Positions 10,331 through 19,735 of a DNA stretch of 64,000 nucleotides are shown here, in pieces (within the stretch, counting starts at the first letter, position 1; every line of letters begins with the position of its first letter). Origin of the DNA: Dermacentor variabilis (lineage: Eukaryota; Arthropoda; Arachnida; Ixodida; Ixodidae); assembly GCF_050947875.1 (NCBI RefSeq), contig NW_027460291.1, forward strand, positions 26,495,868 through 26,559,867, given 5' to 3'. The notes beneath the pieces were generated by a model, which worked only from the letters and a program-made list of their open reading frames with translations, ran no database searches and was not told the DNA's origin. Position numbers and translations under genes: made by a program.

Positions 10331-11469
10331 GTGAGTTACATGGCTGGACATGCGGTCCCTCTTTGAAAAATTCATTGAAGTGGCGTTCTCTTGCTGCATA
10401 TGTGAATAATGTATTCATTCTATTCACACAGTCCGCAACCTCGAAGCAATATAATGGCATCTTCGATTGCTTGTAAATAGCACTTCGTTAGCTCGAAAAA
10501 GGGGTACAGTGGAACAAAAAACGCGCACACAAGGAAAAGGCGTGCTTACCTATCGGGTAGGTAAAAGATGACTATAATAAATAAAAAAACTGACACCGAT
10601 GCAGGGGTCTTGGGAGGAGTAGAAGTTGCGCTTGCGTCGGCTGTTTTTGGGCGGTAATGTACTGTCGAGGTGTTATCTACGTACATGTCTTGGGAGTAGT
10701 TGAAGATGCGCATGCGTCGGAGGTTATGCACAGCAACTTGAATTCTTATGAAGTACATTTGAAAGTCCAGAGTGCGTCCGTGTCTAACGCCTTGTCCTTG
10801 TGCGCGCGTCCTGTGTGTTTCGCTGGTACCCCCTTTTTCAAGTTCATCATGCATCAACTGGCCCAAGAGCTTGCGCTAATGCACTTCGATAGCGCTGCTA
10901 GTGTGGCGAATCGCGGTGAATATTTATCGCTGCAATGGGTACCAATGCGGATACAGAATAAATAATAATAGCGACAATGATTTAGGTGCTTCTGATTCTA
11001 TTAATAAAGCTTCAATGGTATTTACACAACATTTTTAGCCCGTCAAATGATCTGAAATGACCATGAGTAAACATAACATCATTTTAGTGTTCAAAATAAT
11101 TCTCAAATCTGGTTAGCTGTAGCATCACTGTAACGTTACTGTAATATTACGTAAAATTAAAATATTGTGTATTAAGGTCGAAAACACGTTCTGGGCGTTC
11201 TACACCGAAGTGGGAGCCTCCGGATATATGTTGACCATCTCGTATTCTTTAACCTGCATCTAATGCGAGGTACACGCGAGCGTTTAGGCATTCCGCCGCT
11301 ATCGGAATGCACCCTACGTAGCTGCCATCGAACCTGTAGCGCGAGCTCAGGAGAACAGTGTGATCTTCGATGCCTACAGCTGCTCTCGAAATTTATTAGT
11401 ATTTCAAACGGCACCCTCATCATCTCCCATCATCAAGTGATCGATGTGTCATGTGCACAAGTTTTTAGA
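10331..11469. other. Intergenic or intronic, with a short imperfect duplication
   Basis: A ~35-base unit (gtcttgggagNagtNgaag, then tgcgcNtgcgtcgg) occurs at 10608-10642 and again at 10686-10722. The stretch 10790-10890 (ctggtaccccctttttcaagttcatcatgcatcaactggccc) resembles the 3' ends of tick repeats I have seen, but I cannot name the family. No gene is supported. Confidence 0.3.
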
Positions 11470-11536
11470 TTTATTTATTTATTTATTTATTGTAAAATTT
11501 TGTTTATTTATTGTAAATTATTTATTGTAAAAGAAA
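11470..11536. repeat. TTTA/TTTATTG simple repeat
   Basis: Tandem TTTA units are followed by variants carrying TTTATTGTAAA. It directly precedes the hairpin at 11537-11575 and the Penelope fragment. Confidence 0.8.
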
Positions 11537-11575
11537 TGCAGTTTATAAAATTATTTTATAATTTTATAAACTGCA
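11537..11575. repeat. Perfect 18-bp hairpin with a 3-nt loop
   Basis: TGCAGTTTATAAAATTAT (11537-11554), a TTT loop and the exact reverse complement (11558-11575) form an AT-rich stem. It sits exactly between the TTTA repeat and the start of the Penelope endonuclease remnant. Confidence 0.85.
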
Positions 11576-12010
11576 GTACTATGTCGGTGAGACTGGTGGA
11601 TGCATCAAAGTTAGGTTAAGAGAACACCTGGCCAGCTTGAGTGAAGGCCCTGCACGCATTTGGCAATGCACTGTGCGCAATGTTCATGCAGCCCCCGAGT
11701 AGGCCATCGCTTGACCAAATCTCCATTTTGCATGTTAGTTCTAATCAGACAACGAGAGAAATTGTAGCAGCTTGGCACATATCTAGACGGCAAGGAGCAT
11801 GCGTTAGCCATTCGCCTATCGCTTCGAATGAGAGTGAAATGAAGTTACTCAATAATCAAAGATAGTGTGTCGCTTATGCTGCATTTCTGAATGTTGTTAG
11901 AATGGATGCTCTGTTGCCCATGCGCGATGATCGTGAGATGGGCCTTGCGGGTACACGTGTGCTGTTTATAGGAATAAAGTTTCGTTGCCAGTCAGCGCTG
12001 TTACTTGTGT
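11576..12010 (+). pseudogene. Penelope-like element 3' fragment (GIY-YIG endonuclease)
   Basis: The plus strand starts with YYVGETGGCIKVRLREHLASL, the GIY-YIG nuclease core of Penelope-like retroelements (Y-V-G-x-T, then R-x-R-x-x-E-H). After a stop and a frameshift, 11745-11865 encodes TREIVAAWHISRRQGACVSHSPIA, the conserved C-terminal segment of the same domain (usually REI.EA......ACVS.PS). The following ~140 bases include AATAAAGTTTCGTTGCCAGTC, which fits the element's 3' end. The RT domain is missing, so this is a strongly 5'-truncated copy. It is broken by an in-frame stop near 11700. Confidence 0.75.
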
Positions 12011-12249
12011 TCTTTTCTTGTCGTCTTCGCTTAGTGTACGCAAAACTTTCCACAATGAAGCCAAACCGACCAGCCAGCCTTTCAGCCTTATTGCCATTGT
12101 CATTAGAGAGGAAAAGGCGACCAGGAAAGTCGGAAAGGCCATGAGCTTACATTGACAACTACTGTTAAAGCAGCGTTGGTTGTAGTACTACCCATAATCC
12201 ACTAATGTATCGGCCTGCAATGTGATCTCTGGCATGCTTCCTGTTTTAA

Positions 12250-13328
12250 TGTGATTGGCATTCCTTGCCTACTTCAGGCACTTCGGGTATAGCTATCCTC
12301 GTACGCCTAGCTAGCCTCATACGCCAACCCTGTGGCCAAATTTTCCTACTAGCTTGGGCCACTGGGAACTTGCTCATGTTCGTGGTGCCGTCGTCGTCGT
12401 TGAATCGTCGACAGGCCAGATTCATCCTGCGATTCTGCTCACAACGCCGTCAGCACTCCTCTTATGCCCACCCAGTGGCGAAAGTTGTCTACTAGCTTAA
12501 GTCACTTGGTATGTGCTCATGGTCGTGACATCATCATGCTCGTTGCGTCATGGTTACTCCATCTTTTTCATTTAGTTCTCATTATGCCGTAGTCGTCACA
12601 CCTCTCAAGTCGAACCATTGCCTTAACTTGTCAAATAATTTGGACCACAAGGTGTCTCCTCATTATCTTGGTACCGTCGTGGTCTTTCATCGTCGTCACA
12701 GCAGCTTCTCCACGCGATTTTCGTCAAGTCTTCGTCATCATACAGTTGCCGTCATGCATTAGTCGCCTTACTATCATCGTGATGCCCTCATGGTCATCGT
12801 CGTCACTCCAACTTCGTCTTCCTATTGTCGGTATGCCTTCATCACGCCATCCTCCCCGTAGTCATCGCGATGACCTTGACGTCACCCCATTTTCTTTGTA
12901 CTCTTATTTCATCGTCGTCCTTGTGTTCTCATCGTGAAGCCTTCGTTGTGCATTTGTTGTTATGCCGTTGTGATGACTTCGTTGTGGTTATTCCATCGCC
13001 ATCATTCTACATTTCTCATCTGACCTGTTGTCATGCCTTCGTCGTCATACCGTCGGCGTCACGCGGTCGTCTTGCCATCGTCATCACTTAAAAACACCAT
13101 TTCAATGTCTGCATGTCGTCGTCGTTCTTCTATTGTAATCAAGCTGTCATCATTCAATCGTGACTACGCCACTGTTGTTGCCACTATGCAGTAATTGTCA
13201 TACCATTGCCCTCGCACTGTAGTCGCCACGCTGTCGCCGTTAAAACACCATTATAATTTGAAAAACCTCATTCATTTGCTGTCACGTCATCGTCGTTATA
13301 CCGCCTTCGTCCTTCCATCGTCATCCCT
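12250..13328. repeat. Cryptically simple CATCGTCGT-rich region with ~150-bp repeat units
   Basis: The block gtggccaaattttcctactagcttgggccactgg (~12331) recurs as gtggcgaaagttgtctactagcttaagtcacttgg (~12474), about 145 bases on, with a weaker third copy near 12615. Between and after them the sequence is saturated with cgtcgtc, catcgtc and gtcatc motifs. The open frames in this region are products of that composition and are not called as genes. Confidence 0.6.
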
Positions 13329-13878
13329 TGTTAGGAACGGCCTGCAGAGGTGCCGACATGCAAAGTTTTCGCAGCCAGCTGCAGGTGCGAGCGTGGCGAG
13401 CTTCCCCGAAGCGACCATGGAAGCCTTCACCCCCTGCCATAGTGTTTCGTTTCATAGGGACGACGATGTGCTGCGTCAATTCCCCCTCGGCGCCGCTATG
13501 ACTAAACGCTGTCGGCGGACCAAGCATTGTTCGTGGATTCGTCGTGTCCGCTGTTTGAAGCAGGGGAGCCACTGGAAGATATCTTGCGCAGCCGTCTCAC
13601 GGGGCTTAGAAGTCATGGATGGACGCGGTGGCCATTGTCTACAGGGTCAACACTGGGATGAAGAGGCGCCTACCCGGGCCAAACCCCTCGGCGTGGCCAC
13701 CTCGGCGTGGTCAGTAAAACCTGCGTGGAAGTGTGTGTAATCCTCCCCCTAAAAGGCGGATCGACTACGATGACGTTGGACGCTACGAATTGGCGGTGAA
13801 CTGCCGTTTTTCCTCACATCGGAATCTAGGGAGGACAGAGTGTTTATAAGCAGCTGTTGTGCGGCTGCTGATTGTGCT
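13329..13878 (+). repeat. Truncated left LTR of the Gmr1-like gypsy element
   Basis: TGTTAGGAACGG opens a 550-bp block that matches 21799-22359 nearly throughout. Shared blocks include CATGCAAAGTTTTC, GCGACCATGGAAGCCTTCACC, CCTACCCGGGCCAA and GAGTGTTTATAAGCAGCTG, the last with a TATA-like core. The match ends at 13878 (GATTGTGCT). The rest of the LTR, including the polyadenylation signal, the primer-binding site and the first part of gag, is missing. Frames inside it are not genes. Confidence 0.85.
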
Positions 13879-14017
13879 GATTGAGATAGGGAACGACGTA
13901 GGCTTGTTTCTAGGAAATTTTGAAAGAACTTACGAGAAGATGAACTTCGGCCCTTGTACATGGCCACAGCGGTTGCTGTCAATGTTGCCGTGTGAGGGTG
14001 CGGAAGTAATCGCCGTC
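13879..14017 (+). pseudogene. Gag fragment of the Gmr1-like gypsy element
   Basis: The plus frame reads DVGLFLGNFERTYEKM, then TWPQRLLSMLPCEGAEVIA, a capsid motif (FLxNFER...WPxxLLxLLxGxA) of tick gypsy elements of this group. It joins the LTR remnant directly at 13878/13879, so a deletion has removed the U5, primer-binding site and gag start. It stops where the antisense LINE begins. Confidence 0.75.
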
Positions 14018-14620
14018 TGGGTTGGACAGCTCTTCCAATGGCGCCCGGTTAGCGAGCTCTCGGGCTACCGCATTAGCGCGTTCATTACCATGGAGAGAGG
14101 CGTGTCCAGGTGTCCTGACGATACGCACCCTGTGTAACGCTGTGGGGTGTAATGATGTAAGGATGCGGTGTGTGTAGGGTGTCACCCTCCCTTGTGCCAA
14201 AGTCCTGCAGGCGGTTTGAGAATCAGTGACCACTGTGATAGGTCCATCCGGCGCCGGCATGGTTGAAGCATGTTCGATGGCTAGGGCAATAGCAGCCTCT
14301 TCCGCCGTGCCACTGTCCACAGTGTTGAGCGTGGCCGAAGCTCTCAGAATGTCTGCACTATCTAGTACGACTAGACATAGGGCACGTTTCTGTGGGTAGC
14401 GTGCCACGTCGGTGTATAGGACTGGAGTGTGATTTGTCATCACCAAATAGGCGAGCCAGGTCTTGTGCTCTTGCCTTTCGTCGACCTTTATGATGGTCAG
14501 GGTGCATTTTCCGGGGAATTGGGGCCACGTGAATTTTGTTGCGAATGCTAAGCGGAAGAAGTTTGCGGTTTTCCTGTTGTGGTTTTCTTGGTATTTGGTA
14601 TCCTAGCCGGGATAGAACGT
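14018..14620 (-). pseudogene. RNase H domain of the antisense I-type LINE
   Basis: The minus-strand frame (14446-14018, probably extending towards 14600) contains VLYTDVARYP with the first catalytic Asp. TAEEAAIALAIEHA follows with the catalytic Glu, then ITVVTDSQTACRTL with the Asp, and HRVRIVRTPGHASLHGNERANAVAREL with the His/Asn region. That is a full RNase H set (D-E-D-H/N), characteristic of I-superfamily LINEs. The frame ends at the junction with gypsy gag, so the LINE has lost its C-terminal zinc motif and 3' UTR. Confidence 0.8.
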
Positions 14621-14627
14621 GGCACCC

Positions 14628-15964
14628 TTACATTGTTCGTTGCAGACGTTGCAATTGGCTGTTAAAATGACCTTCAGCTAGTTCGCAGATGGTGTTGTGC
14701 ACCCCCAATCGTAGTAGGAGCTGCGTAGACGCATGTTGGGGTAGTCCCAGCGCTGCCCTTAGTGCCGTACGGAGGAGGGTGTCCATCTTGTGCATCTCAG
14801 TCGGAGTCAAATTATGATAAGGGAGGTGGTATGTTAATCGGCTAATTATGAGGGGTTGCACGATTCGGAGTACGTCTTTTTCTTTCATTCCTTGTCGGCG
14901 GTTTGTAATGCGCTTTATCATGTGCGTTATATGGGTAAGTTGTTGGCGGAGCACGTGTAGGGTATGTGTGGCCTTCCCGTTGTGTTGTATGTGAAGTCCT
15001 AGTACACGTAGTCTGTCTACCCTTGGAATAACGTTGCCATTGAGATGCAATGTGATGGCTGGTGGAATATGGGCCTTGTTCCGTTTTTTGAATACAAGCA
15101 GGAGCTCCGACTTCTCAGCCGCCCATGTGAGTCCTCCGGCTGTTGCATACTCTTGAACTGTATTTACGGCTTCCTGTAGTGCGTCTTGAATGGCGCCGTC
15201 TGACCCTGTGGTCACCCAGATTGTAATATCATCGGACTACAGGGCGTTCTGCAAGTTCGGAAGTTTGTCGAGGAGCGGTGGTAGCTTTGTCATCGCCACG
15301 TTGAACAGGGTGGGTGAGAGAACCGAACTCTGGGAGTCCCTCTGCCGGAAAGGTTTATGATATCAGACCGAATATCACCTAGGCCGATGGTGGCTGTTCG
15401 GTCAGATAAAAAGGCTCGGACATAATCATAGATGCGCTTTCCGCATCGGGAGAATGCAAGGTTGTTTAGAATGAGGTCACGTGAGACGTTATCGAAGGCT
15501 CCTTTGAGGTCCAACGCCAGAATGGCTCTTGTTTGAGCTTTACTTGGACCATCCACAACCTCCTCCTTAAGTTGTAGGAGTATGTCCTGCGCAGACAGAC
15601 CTGGTCGATAGCCGAATAAGGTATTGGGAAAGAATTGGTTCGCTTCGAGGTGAGGCTGGAGGCGATTAAGAACTACGTGCTCGAAGAGTTTGCCAATGCA
15701 CGAAGTCAAGGAAATGGGTCTGAGATTTTGGAGGGACAGCGGTTTCCCGGGTTTCGGAATTAAGGTGATATCGCCGTGTCGCCATTCCTGTGGACGTGTT
15801 CCGTTTTGCCAATTGTCGTTGTGGTATGCAGTGAGTTGCCGTATGGCCTGGTCGTCGACGTTGCGTAGCAGTGCATAGTGAATGCCGCCTGGTCCGGGGG
15901 CCGTGTTTCGTCTTATGCCGTGTAGGGCTGCCCTCACTTCTGTCTCTGTAATATCGCCGTTCAA
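14628..15964 (-). pseudogene. Reverse transcriptase of the I-type LINE
   Basis: The finger-palm frame (15964-15290) has RRNTAPGPGGIHYALLRN, the DITLIPKPGKP and LRPISLTSCIGKLFE blocks, TLFGYRPGLSAQD and ILALDLKGAFDNV (motif A with the catalytic Asp). A frameshift near 15290-15350 interrupts the GIPQGS region (read as SGRGTP). In the catalytic YxDD motif at about 15232-15243 the Tyr codon has become a stop (TAG), leaving S-D-D. The thumb frame (15215-14628) continues with AEKSELLLVFKKRN and LRVLGLHIQHNG. The copy is therefore catalytically dead twice over. Confidence 0.85.
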
Positions 15965-16297
15965 TTGGGTTTCTTCCTCGTGTGGTTAGTCTTTGTACTC
16001 CGGTCGGTGGCCTGTAGCCATGTATCTTTGTTGCAGTGTTTGGAGAAGCCCGTCATCATTCATTTGTTCTTTGTGGATGATAGTGCGGACTGTGTTCGTT
16101 GTGTGCGTTTTTGTGTGCGTTGGGCGGAGTAGTGCTCCGAGAAGGGACCACGTTTCGGAAGTACTTAGTGTGCCATTAAGGCGGTCGCAGAGGTTGTGCC
16201 AATTACTATTAGTGAGGCTGGTGGCGTATTCTTCAGCTTCTGCTGTGATCCGGGCGATTCTTTGTTTCAGCCTACGGTTGTGCCTCTGCCTCTTCCA

Positions 16298-17365
16298 TCA
16301 TTTTGTCAGGCCTCTTCGAGCATCCCAGAGATGTAGCAGATGTCTGTCCACATCCGGTGTCTCCGTTGTTGCAGTAATTTGCTTAGTGGCTGCTTTAAAA
16401 TCTGCTTGTAGCTGTTGTGTCCACTCGCGTAGAGATAGCGGGTCGTGTTGTTCAGATTTGGTTCTGTTGCGCCGGAAAGTGTCCCAGTTTGTTATTTTAA
16501 TTGAACGTTCTGAGGTGCGTATGGCCACCAGTTGGACGTCTGTGGCTACAATGCTGTGGTCACTGCCCAGATTCTCCATTAGGTTGTTCCAGGAGCATTG
16601 AGTCAACCCCTTGACCATTGTTAGGTCAGGGCAGGTATCCCTGCTTACACTATTACCCGTTCTGGTTGGTTTGCCAGGTTCTGTCAGCAGAGTGAATTGA
16701 TGAAGGTTCATGGCGTGGGCTTGACGGCGGCCTTTTGGAGTTTCTGTTTGGTACCCCCAGGCTAGGTGGGACGCAGTGAAATCTCCCAGAATAATCAATT
16801 TTTTGTCTTGTTTACTGGCGGCCGAAAACAGTTGTCCGAAGTCGTCTCGTCGCGATTTGGGTGCACTGTAGATATTAAGTAAAAACAAGCTGGTTTCATA
16901 TCGATTCCTAGGTACAATTTCTAAGAGCACATGCGGAATGTGAGAGCTGTCGAGCGTGTGCTCGATCACTGTGATTTGTTTGGACACAAGGGTGGCAGCT
17001 AGTGGTTATTTGGTGGTGTCCTGCTTGTCGGTGTATGCATTGAATCCACTGAGTGTGGGAGTGCAATGTACTTCTTGAAGTGCTATAACGTCTGGTGGGT
17101 GAAGACGTGTGGCTAGGAACCGTGTGAGGGAACCCTTATTCCTTCGGTACCCTCTACAATTCCATTGCCACACCCGGAAGGTGGTGGTAGTGCGCCTCTT
17201 AGGTTTGCTGGCCATGATTGGTTGATACCGCCTCGCTGGTGAGGGCAGGTGCTGTTGTACGAGCCGGACGGGTATAAGGGTGTGACCTTCTTGGTTCTCT
17301 AGTGGCGTTAGTGTCATGTGGATGTAAGTCGTTTTGATGGCTGAAAGTTGAGCTAAAAGTTGCAC
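16298..17365 (-). pseudogene. APE-type endonuclease of the I-type LINE
   Basis: Two frames cover this domain. The first (17365-17006) has RVWQWNCRGYRRNKGSL (the N-terminal Asn/Cys-Arg-Gly motif) and DVIALQEVHC with the metal-binding Glu. The second (16987-16298) has YSAPKSRRDDFGQLF, LIILGDFTASHLAWG (GDFN motif with Asn changed to Thr) and LGSDHSIV (SDH motif). Together they span the full domain, broken by one shift at about 16990-17006. The Asn-to-Thr change in the GDFN motif would weaken catalysis. Confidence 0.85.
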
Positions 17366-17852
17366 TTATGAATTGTTTCATGTCAGTCATGGCTTGTTGT
17401 ATGACCTGTTGTAGCATGTGCTTGACATCAGCCATGATCTCTTCCTTCATTTTTTGCATCTCCGCTCTTAAAACAGTCGCCATTTCCTCTATCATTTCGC
17501 ACACTTCTTGTTTGGTGCAGGAATTGTGAGGGAGTTTCTCAGGTGCGAGTGTATGTGTCTGGTTGAGTGAAAGCGTCGCTGTGGGAGACAGTTTATTTTG
17601 TTTGTTTGTTTGCTGTGCGGACGGAGGTGAAGGAAGGGAGGAGGAAAGAGGGGGAAACTGCGCTGACCAACTCACCGCTGTCGCCTTCCTGGTGTGATCC
17701 GCGCGGCCTGAGGTTCCTTCGGTGGCTGTTTCTGCTGCGTCAGGCTGCGGCTCCCAGATCGGCTTCGACCACGTGGTTGCTTCTGGTCCTTGAACCGCCT
17801 GCGGACCCTGGACCTACTGCGACTTTGGGACTGGCTGTGTCCCCGGGATCGG
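17199..17852 (-). pseudogene. ORF1 (SR-rich, coiled-coil) of the I-type LINE
   Basis: The upstream frame (17852-17672) is an Arg-Ser dipeptide-rich segment (SQSQSRSRSRVRRRF). The downstream frame (17675-17199) starts MSWSAQFPP and holds a Met/Glu/Lys/Gln-rich helical stretch (CEMIEEMATVLRAEMQKMKE) of coiled-coil character, then a basic Ser/Thr-rich tail overlapping the endonuclease start. SR-rich ORF1 proteins are usual in the I-type LINEs of ticks. The 5' end is truncated. Confidence 0.65.
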
Positions 17853-17854
17853 CA

Positions 17855-18430
17855 AGACAAGAATATGGAACTTTTAAGCCCATATCTTCACGACCTACAA
17901 GTTAATGGCAAACCATGCCGGGTGCTGCGAGACAGTGCCGCCACTATGGACATTGTCCATGCATCTTACGTGACGGTAAATGAATTCACGGGAGAATTAG
18001 CATGGATCAAACAGTTTGTATAGGAACACAACGTGTGTCTGCCCATGGCCAAAGGGAAAATCAGTGGACGAGCTAGTGACCGAGGCTGCAGTTTCCAAAT
18101 TTTTGTCGCTGCAGTTCCCCTCCATTTTTTCGAATCGTTCGGATGAGTTATTACGTGACAAAGGGCTTAAACTCGGAGAGGGCGTAGTACAGACATTGAC
18201 GCGAGGCCAAGCTCGTAAAATCACGTCGCTTTCGGTTGAAAATGCACAAGCTGCTCCAGCGGAAGTAGCTGGAGCTAGGCTCGAGGGACAAGAAAACGGT
18301 TGAGGGAAGCCTGCCCGCTGACCAGCTCAAAGAGAGCGTATCACTAGGGTGTCAAAGTTCACGGCTGCAGGAAGAGCCCGCTGACGAAATCGCAAGCGAG
18401 ACAGGGTCGTTATTATCAGCGGCCTCCAAG
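17855..18430 (+). pseudogene. Protease region of the Gmr1-like gypsy element
   Basis: The plus frame from about 17863 reads LLSPYLHDLQVNGKPCRVLRDSAATMDIVH. The D-S-A-A-T segment is the retropepsin active site (a DSA variant of D-S/T-G). After a frameshift near 18020, SVDELVTEAAVSKFLSLQFP and ELLRDKGLKLGEGVVQ follow; these are the spacer towards integrase. Stops at about 18020 and 18303 break the frame. Gag C-terminus and nucleocapsid were lost with the LINE junction. Confidence 0.75.
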
Positions 18431-19735
18431 AACTTTGATCAGCTTTTAGTCTGGACAGAGAGTCACTGGCAGTCGAGCAAAAGAATAATGACAGCTTAGC
18501 TGAATTACATCACACAGCTAAATAAAGCATTGCTAGGCGCAACGTGACGATACATGAGAGAGGAGGATTGTTGTATCGGCACTAGAGAGACCGAAAGGGC
18601 AGGATTCTAGATCAGTTAGTCGTACCTACTAAGTACAGGGAGGATATTTTGAGTCTCTATCTGGGAAATGGGTGGTCCGGCCACCTAGGCATAAACAAGC
18701 CAAAGGAAAGATTGCTTATGGAACAGTACTGGCCTGGCTGTTTCAAACACGTAGAAAACTTTGTAAGATCATGCGACGCCTTACAGCACTCGGGTAAACC
18801 ACGAGAGACCTAGAAAGCCTCACGGAAGGTAGTGCCCTTAATAACAGAACCCTTCAGACGACTTGCGATAGACACGGTAGGGCCTCTACGAAAAACAAAA
18901 TCAGGTTACAGGTACTTGTTTGCCATGCTGTGTCCGGCTACAAAATTTACAGAAGCAATCTCTGAAAGAGCTCAGCTCCACCGAAACAGTAGACGCGCTT
19001 TTGACCGTATTTGTACGAGTTGGGTTTCCAGCCAAAATTCAGGCGGATCAAGGGTCAGTATTCACCAGCGCACTGACTTCCACATTCTTCCAAAAGTGCG
19101 GGGTAAAGTTGATACACACTTCCGCTATAACCCTCAATCAAATAGTGTGGAGAGGTAGCATTCAGTGCATAAGCAAGTTTTGCGAGCGCTTTGTTACAAA
19201 TACAAGGAGGACTCGGAGAATTGTCTTCCGGCCACTTTGTTTGCTTTGCGAACGGTTCCTCATGAGGCTACAGGGTTCTCGCCAGCAGAACTAGTGTATG
19301 GGAAGACACTCGGTTCTCCACTGAGAATGTTAAGAGAGATGTGGGAGGAAAGAGGAGAGATTCCAACAGTGGTAGAATATGTGCTAAATCTGTTGGAAGG
19401 GCCAAGTGCAACCCAAGAACTGGTCGAAAGGAACATAAGAGTAGCTCAAAAGAACGCCAAATTCTATTACAACAAGAACGCGAGACTTCGCACGTTTGAC
19501 GCCGAAGACCAGGTAATGATCCTCAAACATTCAAGAAAGAACAAGCTTGAAGGTCACTGGAACGGGCCCGTTAAAGTGTTAAACAAATTTTCAGATACTA
19601 ACTATGCTTTGAAAATGCCCGGTCGCAGGAAGGAGTTGAGGATATACCAGAGCAATTTCATGACGCCGTACCTAGAGTGGAACGGAGTCGTTAACTGGTA
19701 CTATCAAGGAGAAGGATGACACTAGTACCGAGTTT
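18431..19735 (+). pseudogene. Integrase of the Gmr1-like gypsy element
   Basis: At about 18600-18790 the frame gives VVPTKYRED, GWSGHLGINKPKERLLMEQYWPGC and FVRSCDALQHSG, the HHCC zinc-binding module. Its second Cys is replaced (CDAL instead of CDxC). The catalytic core follows: LAIDTVGPLRKTKSGYRYLF with the first Asp, then IQADQGSVFTSALT with the second. The PQSNSVER segment carries the catalytic Glu. A stop follows at 19158. The next frame (19165-19719) carries the C-terminal domain, with FALRTVPHEATGFSPAELVYG and NKLEGHWNGPVKVLNKFSDTNY, the gypsy-type GPY/F module. There are at least two frameshifts. Confidence 0.85.

Larger units (their letters stand above)
14018..17852 (-). mobile_element. 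I-type LINE (ORF1, endonuclease, RT, RNase H) nested antisense in the gypsy element
   Basis: Running from 17852 down to 14018 on the minus strand are an SR-rich ORF1, an APE endonuclease, RT and RNase H. The combination of APE endonuclease and RNase H places it in the I superfamily. Both ends are cut: ORF1 starts within its SR repeat and the 3' end lacks the zinc motif, UTR and tail. Simple target-primed insertion would leave an intact 3' end, so a later deletion or recombination with the gypsy copy is likely. Confidence 0.8.

Noticed and set aside
12250..13328. CRISPR-like or coding tandem array
   Set aside because: Units are diverged, there are no unique spacers of constant length, and the composition is simple-sequence; the genome is eukaryotic.
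13195..13740. 181-codon plus-strand open frame
   Set aside because: It lies across the LTR that recurs at 21.8 kb and begins in cryptically simple sequence; the other LTR copy breaks it differently.
16060..16601. 202-codon plus-strand frame at 15993-16601
   Set aside because: It is the antisense of the LINE endonuclease frame, which has clear motifs.
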